A DNA stretch of 64,000 nucleotides from Flavobacterium sp. MDT1-60 (GTDB taxonomy: Bacteria; Bacteroidota; Bacteroidia; Flavobacteriales; Flavobacteriaceae). Where the stretch lies: assembly GCF_014844035.1 (NCBI RefSeq), contig NZ_CP062159.1:4712001-4776000 (forward strand), read 5' to 3'. Each line of letters opens with the position of its first letter. Positions within the stretch are counted from its first letter, which is position 1. A program made the translations under genes and the position numbers. The notes under the pieces were generated by a model. The model was not told where the DNA came from. It made no database searches and worked only from the letters and a program-made list of their open reading frames with translations. Positions 24,975-34,392 of the stretch are shown piece after piece.

Positions 24975-25958
24975 TTAAAAAGGCAACTTAATCTGAACCT
25001 TAATTTCTTCCACAATCTTACTCAAATCCAAACTATTCTGATGTGACCAAAGTTCGCTTTCAATCTGATTATTTCTAATACATTTATGACATTCGATCGC
25101 TTCATGAGCATATCCCTTGCCCAGATTTGGAAGACTACACACTTCCTCCTGATTATTTTTTACAATCGAATATCCATCAGCCACAAACCATGGAGCATTC
25201 AGTTGAATATTTCCTTGGGTTCCTCCTATAACGGCTTTCATATCAGATTCAGAATTTATTGACGCGTGTAAAATAGCCTGTGCTTTTTCATAATGCAAAA
25301 TCATAGAAGTCTGCAAATCAATTCCGTTATTACTATAAACCGATTTCGCAATAATTTCTTTTGGAATTCCGAGCATTAAATAGGAGAGAAATAAGGGATA
25401 AACGCCAATATCAAAAAGAGCTCCTCCACCTAATTTTTTATCGAAAAGCCTTCCTCCTTCTTTTTCATCAGCATAAAAATTAAAATCAGCCTTTACATAA
25501 TTTACGTCGCCGATGATTCCCTGATTTACTTTTTCTAAAACTTCTTTTACAGACGGAATAAAACGCGTCCAGAAAGCTTCCATAAAAAATCTATTGTACT
25601 TTTTAGAGGCTTCAGTCATACGAACCGCATCTTTATAAGAAAGCGCCATTGGCTTTTCGCATAAAACATGTTTGCCATTTTCTAATGCCTTAATAGACAA
25701 TTCGGCATGGGAATCGTGTGGTGTTGCGATATAAACAATATCAACCTGATCATCAGCAAAAAGTGCTTCATAGGAATCGTATGCTTTTGGACAATTGTAC
25801 TGATTTGCAAAATCCCTTGCTTTTTCGATACTTCGTGAAGCCACTGCAACTAAATTAGCATCTTCTATCAATACTAAATCGGCTGCAAATTGATTTGCTA
25901 TATTTCCCAAGCCAATAATTCCCCAATTTATTCTATTATTATTTCCCATAACGTCCAT
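24975..25958 (-). CDS. Gfo/Idh/MocA family NAD(P)-dependent oxidoreductase
   Basis: This 327-residue protein has an N-terminal Rossmann domain with INWGIIGLGNIANQF and the family motif HVLCEKPMAL, whose Lys is catalytic. It continues with a C-terminal alpha/beta domain containing FYADEKEGGRLFDKKLGGGALFDIGVYPL. Members oxidise or reduce sugars and related polyols. ATG codons at 25958 and 25949 are both possible starts. It has no signal peptide, unlike the second family member at 46950. No operon partner is present. Confidence 0.9.
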   Translation of the reverse strand: MDVMGNNNRINWGIIGLGNIANQFAADLVLIEDANLVAVASRSIEKARDFANQYNCPKAYDSYEALFADDQVDIVYIATPHDSHAELSIKALENGKHVLCEKPMALSYKDAVRMTEASKKYNRFFMEAFWTRFIPSVKEVLEKVNQGIIGDVNYVKADFNFYADEKEGGRLFDKKLGGGALFDIGVYPLFLSYLMLGIPKEIIAKSVYSNNGIDLQTSMILHYEKAQAILHASINSESDMKAVIGGTQGNIQLNAPWFVADGYSIVKNNQEEVCSLPNLGKGYAHEAIECHKCIRNNQIESELWSHQNSLDLSKIVEEIKVQIKLPF

Positions 25959-26079
25959 TTTACACTTCTAATCAAAAGGTTAACTTACAAGCTTACTAAA
26001 ATAGAGAAAAAAGAGTAGCAAAAACAAAACGGATATAACATATATTTCATATTTTTAGCAAAAATTTACCCAATTACAT

Positions 26080-29079
26080 ATGAAAAAAGCCTTACTCCTA
26101 CTCTTTTTGAGTGTTTTTTTAACAAAAACGTATGCTCAAGACTACTTCCCTGTTAATGAAAGTGTGCATAACAAAAGCAAAAATTACACTGTTTTTACAA
26201 ATGCCACCATTTATGTTACCCCAACTCAAAAAATCGAAAAAGGAACTTTATTGATCCAGGACGGTAAGGTTGTTGCAGTTGGAAATGCTGTATCCATTCC
26301 GAAAAATGCTATTACGATAGATTTACAAGGAAAAACAATTTACCCGTCTTTTATTGATATTTATACCAGTTTTGGAATTGAAAAACCAAAAGCAAATATC
26401 ACTCCGGGACGAAATCGAAATCCGTTGTACGATACAAAAAGAGTTGGTTATTACTGGAATGAAAGTGTTCGTCCGGAAATCAATGTTTACGAAACTTTTA
26501 AATACGACCAGCCAAAAGCGGATGAATTATTAAAAGCTGGTTTTGGTGTTGTTGGAACTCATATTCCAGACGGAATTGCGCAAGGAACCGGAGCTTTGAT
26601 TGCCCTGAATAATGAGGACAACAGTAAACAAATCATCGCAAATAAATTAACCAATCATTTATCTTTCTCAAAAAGCGCCCTTACAAATCAGACCTATCCA
26701 AGCTCTTTGATGGGTTCTATGGCTTTATTGCGTCAGATGTATTTAGATTTAGACTGGTACAAAAAAGGAAATTCTGAAACTAAAGACTTATCATTAGAAG
26801 CTTTGGCAAACAATGAAAAACTGGTTCAGATATTTACTTCTGAAGATAAATTAAACAGTTTAAGAGCGGCCAAAATCGCTAAAGAATTTGGCTTAAACTA
26901 TGTTTTAAAAGGAAGCGGGAATGAATTTGAAAGAATTGAGGAAATTAAAGCCACTAACGCTAAATTCATTATTCCGATAAGTTTCCCTGAAGCTTATGAT
27001 GTTTCAAATCCATATTTATCAAACCAAATCGAATTGACTGATATGCGTTTCTGGAATCAGGCACCGACAAATCTTAAAGTACTTTCTGATAATGGAATTG
27101 TATTTGCCCTGACGACAGACAAATTAAAAAAGATTGAAGACTTCAAACCAAATCTTCTAAAAGCCATAAAATTAGGTTTTGATAAAACGAAAGCTTTAGA
27201 GGCTTTGACTACAATTCCGGCTGCTATTTTAGGAAAAAGCGACGAAGTGGGTAGTTTGAAAGTAGGTACTTATGCCAATTTCATCATTACTTCCGGTGAA
27301 GTTTTTGACGAGAAAACGGTTTTATATGAAAACTGGGTTCAGGGATCTAAATTTATTGTAAACGATCTTAGCGCCAAAGATATCCGTGGAAATTACGACT
27401 TAACCGTTGGAAAAGATACTTATAAATGGAAAATTGACGGAACTGCTGATGCTCAAAAATCTGAAGTAACTACTGTTGATGCCAAAAAGGTAAAAAGCAC
27501 TTTTTCTATTGCTAAAAACTGGATTTCATTGGTGATCAAACCTGCAGATACGATCAAATCTAATTATACACGTTTAACCGGATTCATCGAAAAAGCAGAC
27601 GCTTTATCTGGAAAAGCAGTTTTATCAAACGGAGACGAATTGCTTTGGACTGCTGTAAAAACGAGTCCGTTTGTCGTTGCAAAAGATTCATCTAAAGTAG
27701 AAAAACCACTTGCAGTTATGCCGGTTACCTATCCGAATGTTGCTTTTGGTGATACTAAAAAACAAACTGCCCAAACTTTATTATTTAAAAACGCTACGGT
27801 TTGGACAAATGAAAAAGACGGAATTCTAACAGAAACTGACGTTTTAATCAAAAACGGAAAAATTGCTGCTGTTGGTAAAAACCTTTCTGATGCCGGTGCT
27901 ACTGTTATTGATTCTAAAGGAAAACACATTACAAGTGGTATCATCGATGAACATTCGCATATTGCGATTTCTAAAGGAGTTAACGAAAGTGGTCATAACT
28001 CGACTGCCGAAGTTACAATTCAGGATGTTGTTAACTCTGAAGACATAAATATCTATAGAGATTTAGCTGGAGGTGTTACTATTTCGCAATTATTACACGG
28101 ATCTGCAAACCCAATTGGAGGTCGTTCTGCGATCGTAAAATGGAAATGGGGCTCTTCTCCAGATGAAATGTTATACAAAAACCAACCTAAGTTTATCAAA
28201 TTTGCCTTGGGTGAAAACGTAAAACAAGCCAATTGGGGAATTGATAATCCAACCCGTTTTCCACAAACAAGAATGGGAGTTGAACAGGTTTTTACAGATT
28301 ATTTTCAATTGGCCAAAGAATATGACGAAAGCTGGAAAAAATTTAACGCTGGTTCTAAAAAAGGAAAAGCACCACGTGTGGACTTAGAATTGCAAACACT
28401 TGCTGAAATTTTAAATAAAGAACGTTTCATTACTTGTCACTCTTATATAGAGTCGGAAATTTTGATGTTAATGAATGTTGCTGATAAATTTAATTTCAGA
28501 GTAAATACTTTCACTCATATTTTAGAAGGTTACAAAGTGGCTGATAAAATGAAAGAGCATGGTGTTGGAGCTTCAACTTTCTCTGATTGGTGGGCTTATA
28601 AATTTGAAGTTAATGATGCTATTCCGTTTAACGGACCAATTATGCACAATGCAGGATTGGTAGTTGCCTACAATTCTGATGATGCCGAAATGTCTCGCCG
28701 ATTAAACCAGGAAGCTGCAAAAGCGGTGAAATACGGAAATATTTCTGAAGAAGATGCCTGGAAATTTGTGACTTTAAATCCTGCGAAACTTTTACATATT
28801 GATGATAAAGTAGGAAGTTTAAAAGTAGGTAAAGATGCCGATGTTGTTTTATGGAGCGACAATCCACTTTCTATTTATACTAAAGCCGAAAAAACAATTA
28901 TTGAAGGTGTTGTTTATTTTGATATTGAAAAAGATGCTCAGAAACAATTGGCCATTACTAAAGAAAGAAGTGAATTGATTGGACAAATGTTGCAGGAAAA
29001 GAATAAAGGAAACGGAACGCAACAACCAACCAGAAAAGAGAAAAAAGAATATCACTGTGATACTTTAGAGCAGTTATAA
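26080..29079 (+). CDS. Secreted amidohydrolase-family protein, two-domain
   Basis: This is a 999-residue protein with a Sec signal peptide (residues 1-19, ending TYAQ). Residues about 35-460 form an amidohydrolase/imidazolonepropionase-like domain in which the usual PGFIDxHxH is replaced by IYPSFIDIYTSFG, so the metal-binding HxH is missing. Residues about 560-980 form a second domain with a complete ITSGIIDEHSHIAIS and later His/Asp positions (HSYIESE, FTHILEG). GSLKVGKDADVVLWSDNPL is the typical C-terminal closure. Activity probably rests in the second domain; periplasmic peptide or amide hydrolysis is inferred. The next gene encodes a third, related domain 19 bases downstream. Confidence 0.88.
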   Translation: MKKALLLLFLSVFLTKTYAQDYFPVNESVHNKSKNYTVFTNATIYVTPTQKIEKGTLLIQDGKVVAVGNAVSIPKNAITIDLQGKTIYPSFIDIYTSFGIEKPKANITPGRNRNPLYDTKRVGYYWNESVRPEINVYETFKYDQPKADELLKAGFGVVGTHIPDGIAQGTGALIALNNEDNSKQIIANKLTNHLSFSKSALTNQTYPSSLMGSMALLRQMYLDLDWYKKGNSETKDLSLEALANNEKLVQIFTSEDKLNSLRAAKIAKEFGLNYVLKGSGNEFERIEEIKATNAKFIIPISFPEAYDVSNPYLSNQIELTDMRFWNQAPTNLKVLSDNGIVFALTTDKLKKIEDFKPNLLKAIKLGFDKTKALEALTTIPAAILGKSDEVGSLKVGTYANFIITSGEVFDEKTVLYENWVQGSKFIVNDLSAKDIRGNYDLTVGKDTYKWKIDGTADAQKSEVTTVDAKKVKSTFSIAKNWISLVIKPADTIKSNYTRLTGFIEKADALSGKAVLSNGDELLWTAVKTSPFVVAKDSSKVEKPLAVMPVTYPNVAFGDTKKQTAQTLLFKNATVWTNEKDGILTETDVLIKNGKIAAVGKNLSDAGATVIDSKGKHITSGIIDEHSHIAISKGVNESGHNSTAEVTIQDVVNSEDINIYRDLAGGVTISQLLHGSANPIGGRSAIVKWKWGSSPDEMLYKNQPKFIKFALGENVKQANWGIDNPTRFPQTRMGVEQVFTDYFQLAKEYDESWKKFNAGSKKGKAPRVDLELQTLAEILNKERFITCHSYIESEILMLMNVADKFNFRVNTFTHILEGYKVADKMKEHGVGASTFSDWWAYKFEVNDAIPFNGPIMHNAGLVVAYNSDDAEMSRRLNQEAAKAVKYGNISEEDAWKFVTLNPAKLLHIDDKVGSLKVGKDADVVLWSDNPLSIYTKAEKTIIEGVVYFDIEKDAQKQLAITKERSELIGQMLQEKNKGNGTQQPTRKEKKEYHCDTLEQL

Positions 29080-29098
29080 GAACTTTAGAAAATTCATA

Positions 29099-30424
29099 AT
29101 GATAAAAAAAGATACTATGATACATAGAAACATATATAAATTGTTGTTGATATTTTGTGCTTCGATACAAATAAATGCGCAACAAATCCCGGCTCCGAAA
29201 CAAACCAAATCAGTCTTGATATTAAATGCTACAGCACATTTGGGTAACGGAACTGTTATTCAAAATAGTGCTATTGGGTTTAAAGACGGAAAACTTACTT
29301 TAGTAGCCGATGCCCCAACAATCAGACTCGCAGCAGGTGCTTATGATACTACCATTGATGCTACAGGAAAACATGTTTATCCTGGATTCATTGCGCCAAA
29401 CTCTACTTTAGGATTAGTAGAAATTGATGCCGTGAAATCATCAGTTGACGAGGAAGAAATTGGCACTTTTAATCCGAATGTGAGAAGTATTATTGCTTAT
29501 AACTCAGAATCGAAAGTTGTAGAAACAGTTCGTCCAAATGGTGTTTTAATGGCTCAGGTTACGCCACGCGGTGGAAGAATTTCAGGAACATCATCTGTCG
29601 TGCAATTGGATGCCTGGAGCTGGAAAGATGCTATTTTGAAAGAGAACGATGGTATTCATCTTAATTTCCCATCAGGTTTTAAAAGATCAGGGTCATGGTT
29701 TGAACCGGGTGTCATTGAAGCCAATAAAGATTATACTAAACAAGTAGAGGAAATAAACGCATTCCTGATAAACGCAAAAGCTTATAATCAAACTGCATCT
29801 AAAGAAAGAAACATTGTTTTAGAAGCTACAAAAGGATTGTTTGATGGGACACAAACCTTATATGTTCATGCTGATGAAGAAAAACAAATTGTAGATGCCA
29901 TTCAGCTTGCGGCAGATCATCAAATCAAAAAAATTGTGATAGTAGGCGGATTTGAAGCTTACAAATCAGCTGATGTTTTGAAAAAATACAATGTTGGAGT
30001 TTTACTAAGACGTGTACATGATATGCCAACAAGCGATGATGAAGATGTGAATTTACCATACAAAATGGCAAAAATACTAACGGATAAGGGTATTGTTGTT
30101 GGGCTTGAAAACAGCGGAGATCATGAGCGCATGAGTGTTAGAAACCTGCCTTTCTTAGCAGGAACCTGTGCTGCTTTTGGTTTAGATAAAGAAGTAGCTT
30201 TACAATTGATAACTTCAAATACAGCAAAACTATTAGGCATTGATGCAAGCTGTGGAACTTTGGAGACGGGTAAAGATGCAACACTCTTTATTTCTGAAGG
30301 CGATGCGTTAGACATGCGAACTAATAAACTGACAACTGCTTTTATTCAGGGTCGAACGATTAATTTAGATACTTTCCAAACCAAACTAAGCGACAAATTC
30401 AAAGCAAAGTACGGACAGAAATAA
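29099..30424 (+). CDS. Secreted amidohydrolase-like protein lacking HxH
   Basis: This 441-residue protein has a signal peptide (ending SIQINAQ); a second ATG at 29117 is also possible. It is a single amidohydrolase-like domain in which HVYPGFIAPNSTLGL stands where PGFIDxHxH is expected. The C-terminal frame SAKLLGID...GTLETGKDATLFI is intact. Without the first metal ligands it may be a non-catalytic partner of the 999-residue protein encoded just upstream, possibly a complex subunit. Both genes end with a terminator at 30441. Confidence 0.85.
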   Translation: MIKKDTMIHRNIYKLLLIFCASIQINAQQIPAPKQTKSVLILNATAHLGNGTVIQNSAIGFKDGKLTLVADAPTIRLAAGAYDTTIDATGKHVYPGFIAPNSTLGLVEIDAVKSSVDEEEIGTFNPNVRSIIAYNSESKVVETVRPNGVLMAQVTPRGGRISGTSSVVQLDAWSWKDAILKENDGIHLNFPSGFKRSGSWFEPGVIEANKDYTKQVEEINAFLINAKAYNQTASKERNIVLEATKGLFDGTQTLYVHADEEKQIVDAIQLAADHQIKKIVIVGGFEAYKSADVLKKYNVGVLLRRVHDMPTSDDEDVNLPYKMAKILTDKGIVVGLENSGDHERMSVRNLPFLAGTCAAFGLDKEVALQLITSNTAKLLGIDASCGTLETGKDATLFISEGDALDMRTNKLTTAFIQGRTINLDTFQTKLSDKFKAKYGQK

Positions 30425-30440
30425 TTTAAATTATTTTATA

Positions 30441-30480
30441 AAAAAGGCATCAGGTGAAAATTTCATTTGATGCCTTTTTT
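30441..30480 (+). terminator. Terminator after the amidohydrolase pair
   Basis: AAAAAGGCATCAGGTGAAA pairs with TTTCATTTGATGCCTTTTTT. The spacer from here to 30761 is AT-rich and shows no gene; a weak TATACTTTTA box near 30728 may belong to the amt promoter. Confidence 0.85.
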
Positions 30481-30761
30481 ATTTAAAAATGAAATAATTT
30501 GACTATTTTTATAAATATTTAAGCATAATAACTCTTAAAATTAGAATCATTTTCATGTTTTTTTGTTAACAAAGTCGAAAAAACCTACATCTTTGAGATT
30601 TTAGATTAATAAATTGTAAAATTTAAGTTGATTTTAACAAATACATGCAAAATTTAGGGGGTTAAATTTAAAAATTAACAAAAGTTAAACAATAGACTCT
30701 ATTTTTTATAGGGGTGTCGAATGATTTTATACTTTTATAAAAAATTTAAAACTAAATAACT

Positions 30762-32078
30762 ATGCGAAAAATTATTTTAAGTGTGATTCTTATCACTATT
30801 TTGGTACTGACTTTTGTATCAAACTTCATCTTATCAGACAACCCAATTCCAGCAGAAGCTGTAAAGTTTGATACCGGAGATACCGCTTGGATGATCGTAG
30901 CAACTGCATTTGTATTGCTAATGACGCCAGGTTTAGGATTTTTCTACGGAGGTATGGTAGGTAAGAAAAACGTTATCAGTACTATGCTTCAAAGTTTTAT
31001 GGCAATGGTAATTGTTACTATTTTATGGGTTGTTGTTGCTTTTGGTTTAGCATTTGGTCCTACTATTGGAGGAATCATTGGAAATCCACTTCCAAATTTA
31101 TTCTTTCAGGGTGTTGGTACAAATACTGCCTGGAGTCTTGCCCCTACAATTCCTTTTATGTTATTCGCATTATTTCAAGCAAAATTTGCCATCATTACAC
31201 CAGCGTTAATTACAGGTGCTTTTGCAGAACGTGTACGTTTCTGGGCTTATTTGTTATTCATGGTTTTGTTTATCTTATTTATATATTCACCATTAGCTCA
31301 CATGACGTGGCATCCTGATGGAATTTTCTTCAAAATGGGAGTATTAGACTTCGCTGGAGGAACGGTAGTACACATGAGTGCTGGATGGGCTGCATTGGCT
31401 GGAGCCATGTTCTTAGGAAAAAGAAAAGTTCAAAAAGTAAATCCTGCAAGAATTACTTACGTATTATTAGGAACTGGTTTATTATGGTTCGGATGGTTTG
31501 GTTTCAACGCGGGTTCTGCTTTAGGATCAAATGGTTTAGCTGTACAGGCATTAGGAACTACAACTGTAGCTGCTGCTGCTGCTGCAATGGCATGGGTTTT
31601 CCTTGACAAAATATTAGGACACAAATTATCTGCACTTGGAGCTTGTATTGGAGCTGTTGTAGGTCTTGTAGCTATTACTCCTGCTGCTGGTTTCGTAAGC
31701 ATTCCTCACGGAATTTTCATTGGAGCTTTTGCTGCAATCGTAAGTAACTTGGTAGTAAGTAAATTCCCTAAAGGAAAAATTGATGATGCATTAGATGTTT
31801 TTGCTTGTCACGGTGTTGGTGGTATGGTAGGTATGTTGTTAACTGGAGTTTTTGCTTCAAAAGCAATTAACCCTGTAGTTGGTGACAATCAAGGTTTGAT
31901 TTTCGGAACTCCAACTTTATTCATCAACCAATTAATTGCTTTAGTAATCGTTTCTGTCTTCGCGTTTGTTGCTTCATACATTTTATTCTTTGTTGTAAAT
32001 AAAATTACTCCTCTTAGAGTTACTGAAGAGAAAGAAGAATTAGGATTAGATATCTCTCAACACGGAGAATACCTATAA
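30762..32078 (+). CDS. amt: Ammonium transporter
   Basis: This 438-residue Amt/MEP channel has an N-terminal hydrophobic segment, then DTAWMIVATAFVLLMTPGLGFFYGGMV, the first core helix of the family. GALDFAGGTVVH appears here as GVLDFAGGTVVHMSAGWAALAG, and the pore histidines are expected in VVHMSAGW and FACHGVGGMVG. It has about 11 membrane spans and works as a trimer in the inner membrane. A glnK/P-II gene usually adjoins amt in bacteria, but none is present on either side. A terminator follows. Confidence 0.95.
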   Translation: MRKIILSVILITILVLTFVSNFILSDNPIPAEAVKFDTGDTAWMIVATAFVLLMTPGLGFFYGGMVGKKNVISTMLQSFMAMVIVTILWVVVAFGLAFGPTIGGIIGNPLPNLFFQGVGTNTAWSLAPTIPFMLFALFQAKFAIITPALITGAFAERVRFWAYLLFMVLFILFIYSPLAHMTWHPDGIFFKMGVLDFAGGTVVHMSAGWAALAGAMFLGKRKVQKVNPARITYVLLGTGLLWFGWFGFNAGSALGSNGLAVQALGTTTVAAAAAAMAWVFLDKILGHKLSALGACIGAVVGLVAITPAAGFVSIPHGIFIGAFAAIVSNLVVSKFPKGKIDDALDVFACHGVGGMVGMLLTGVFASKAINPVVGDNQGLIFGTPTLFINQLIALVIVSVFAFVASYILFFVVNKITPLRVTEEKEELGLDISQHGEYL

Positions 32079-32107
32079 GAATTTAATTTCCGATTTGCCC
32101 AATCAAT

Positions 32108-32145
32108 AAAAAAGCACTCTGAGTTTAAACTTAGAGTGCTTTTTG
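32108..32145 (+). terminator. Terminator after amt
   Basis: AAAAAAGCACTCTGAGTTT and AAACTTAGAGTGCTTTTTG form a stem with a T-run. Confidence 0.85.
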
Positions 32146-32214
32146 CTTTGAATTAACTTTCCCCTCAATTTATTTTAGATTTTAGACTGTAGATTTTAGA
32201 TTTCTAATCTCCTC

Positions 32215-32256
32215 ATTCTATATTCTATATTCTATATTCTATATTCCATATTCTAC
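32215..32256. repeat. Heptanucleotide tandem repeat (ATTCTAT)n
   Basis: Six consecutive 7-base units, four exact ATTCTAT, then ATTCCAT and ATTCTAC. It is followed by diverged TTTATTC text, between amt and dsbD. Confidence 0.85.
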
Positions 32257-32292
32257 TATACTCTTTATTCTTGGCTCTTGTCTCTCAAAAAT

Positions 32293-34392
32293 CTACTTAA
32301 AATTCGAAATCCCCGTTTTCAACCAGGTCAAATATTCTTCAACATCTACATAACTGATTGTCGGTTTTGAATTGTTTAGATTTTGTCCTTCTAAGTCAGT
32401 AATAACATATAGAGGCTGTGTATTTGTTTTATATTTTGAGATCATAAAGTCGGTCCATTTATCACCAACCGTTTCGATTTTATCTCCTTTTGCAGTGACA
32501 AATTGTTCTTCTTTTGATAATTCACGTTTATCATCTACATAAAGCGAAATCAAAACCACATCATTTTTTAAGATTGGCAACACTCTTTCATCAGACCAAA
32601 CATTGTTTTCCATCTTTCTACAGTTTACGCACGCATAACCTGTAAAATCTAACATAATTGGTTTTTTTATTTCTTTAGCATAAGCTAATCCATCTTCGTA
32701 ATCGTGAAATACCATGATGCCATGTGGCCCTAATTCTGCTCCTTCAGGCAGCCCTTTTATTCCACCAGTATTGACATTTGAATTAGCCGAACCTCCAAAT
32801 CCAAGAGGGCTTTCGCTATAGGTTTGTGGTGGCGGAAAAGCACTGATTAATTTTAAAGGTGCTCCCCAAAGTCCCGGAATTAAATAAATCGTAAAAGTCA
32901 ACACTAATAATCCGAATGATAATCTTCCAACTGAAATATGATTGGTCGGACTATCATGTGGCAACGTAATTTTTCCGAAAAGATAAAATGCTAAAGTTCC
33001 GAAAATAGCAATCCAGATCGCTAAGAAAACTTCTCTTTCTAATAAATGCAATTGTAAAACTAAATCGGCATTGGATAAAAATTTGAATGCCAAAGCCAGT
33101 TCTAAAAATCCTAAAACTACTTTTACCGTATTCAGCCAACCACCCGATTTTGGTAATGAATTCAGCCAACCCGGAAACATGGCAAACAACATAAAGGGCA
33201 AAGCCATAGCTGATGAAAATCCTAACATTCCAATAACAGGAGCGATTCCACCGTTTGAAGCGGCTTCAACTAATAAGGTTCCAACAATTGGTCCAGTACA
33301 AGAAAATGACACAATTGCCAAAGCTAACGCCATGAACAATATTCCAACGATTCCACCTCTATCCGCTTGCTGATCTGCTTTATTCGCCCATGAATTTGGA
33401 AGCATAATCTCGAACGCACCCAAAAATGAAACAGCAAATACAATCAATAAAACGAAGAATATCAGATTAAACCAAACGTCCGTAGACAAAGCGTTCAGGG
33501 CATCCGCACCAAATATTTTAGTTACAATCAAACCTAATATAACATATATAGCAATAATTGCTAATCCGTAAATAACAGCATTTCGAATTCCTTTTGCTCT
33601 GCTTTTACTTTGTTTGGTAAAGAAGCTTACTGTCATTGGAATCATCGGGAAAACGCAAGGTGTCAACAAAGCCGCAAATCCAGATATAAAAGCAATAAAA
33701 AAGATCGACCATAAACTTCTGGTAGAAGCTGGTGCCGGAATTTCATCTACAACTTCCGCAGTAGCGTTATCTATTTTTCTTAATTCAATTTTTTCTGAAG
33801 CTGTTGTTTTAGCTACAGTATCAACAGCTAAACCTTCAACTTTTGTTTCATCATGTTTCGCTTCAGAAACTGTTGCTACCGCTTCCATTTTGAAAGCTGC
33901 CGGAATCGCAATAGAGAATTTTTTGTTCGAATTGATGCAAACTTCTTTACAAACCTGAAAATCAAAATCGACATCAACCGTTTTTAAATCCGGATTTGTG
34001 ATTGTAATTTCCTGCTCGATGTGTGCTTTTCCTTCAAAAAATGTTTCGTTTACACCAAAGACATCGTTAAAAGCTGTTTTCGTTTTTCCTTCTTTGGCTT
34101 TTCCAACCAAATTGTAATTTCCTTTTTGATTTTTAAACACAATTTCTAACGGAAGTGGTCCTCCGTCCGGAGTAAATTGCGAATACATATGCCAGTCTTT
34201 TTCAATTGTTCCATCAAAAATTAAAACGGCATTTGTACCCGATTTCTTTTCAATTTTAGCCGTCCATTTTACTGGTTCTAAAATCTGAGCGTTACCTTTT
34301 GCAAAAGCAAAAATGAAAAATAACAAAAAAACAATGGTTTTATTCCAGACACTTTTTGAAGTTATCGTTTGACAGGATTGAGTAAAGTTCAT
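32293..34392 (-). CDS. dsbD: Protein-disulfide reductase DsbD family
   Basis: This 699-residue inner-membrane protein carries electrons from the cytoplasm to periplasmic thiols. Order: signal sequence (about 17-36), an N-terminal periplasmic domain with C148 and C152 (QVCKEVCI), an eight-helix DsbD core (ALLTPCVFPMIPMTVSFF and FSCTGPIVGTLL supply the membrane cysteines), then a C-terminal thioredoxin-like domain with YACVNCRKME near residue 585. Its ATG overlaps the tilS stop by one base (TAATG), so translation is coupled. A DsbD-type helper for cytochrome or outer-envelope thiol chemistry is the likely role. Confidence 0.93.
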   Translation of the reverse strand: MNFTQSCQTITSKSVWNKTIVFLLFFIFAFAKGNAQILEPVKWTAKIEKKSGTNAVLIFDGTIEKDWHMYSQFTPDGGPLPLEIVFKNQKGNYNLVGKAKEGKTKTAFNDVFGVNETFFEGKAHIEQEITITNPDLKTVDVDFDFQVCKEVCINSNKKFSIAIPAAFKMEAVATVSEAKHDETKVEGLAVDTVAKTTASEKIELRKIDNATAEVVDEIPAPASTRSLWSIFFIAFISGFAALLTPCVFPMIPMTVSFFTKQSKSRAKGIRNAVIYGLAIIAIYVILGLIVTKIFGADALNALSTDVWFNLIFFVLLIVFAVSFLGAFEIMLPNSWANKADQQADRGGIVGILFMALALAIVSFSCTGPIVGTLLVEAASNGGIAPVIGMLGFSSAMALPFMLFAMFPGWLNSLPKSGGWLNTVKVVLGFLELALAFKFLSNADLVLQLHLLEREVFLAIWIAIFGTLAFYLFGKITLPHDSPTNHISVGRLSFGLLVLTFTIYLIPGLWGAPLKLISAFPPPQTYSESPLGFGGSANSNVNTGGIKGLPEGAELGPHGIMVFHDYEDGLAYAKEIKKPIMLDFTGYACVNCRKMENNVWSDERVLPILKNDVVLISLYVDDKRELSKEEQFVTAKGDKIETVGDKWTDFMISKYKTNTQPLYVITDLEGQNLNNSKPTISYVDVEEYLTWLKTGISNFK

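Noticed and set aside
30481..30761. Sigma-54 promoter or riboswitch before amt
   Set aside because: No TGGCAC-N5-TTGC type pair and no conserved aptamer structure could be seen in this AT-rich stretch.
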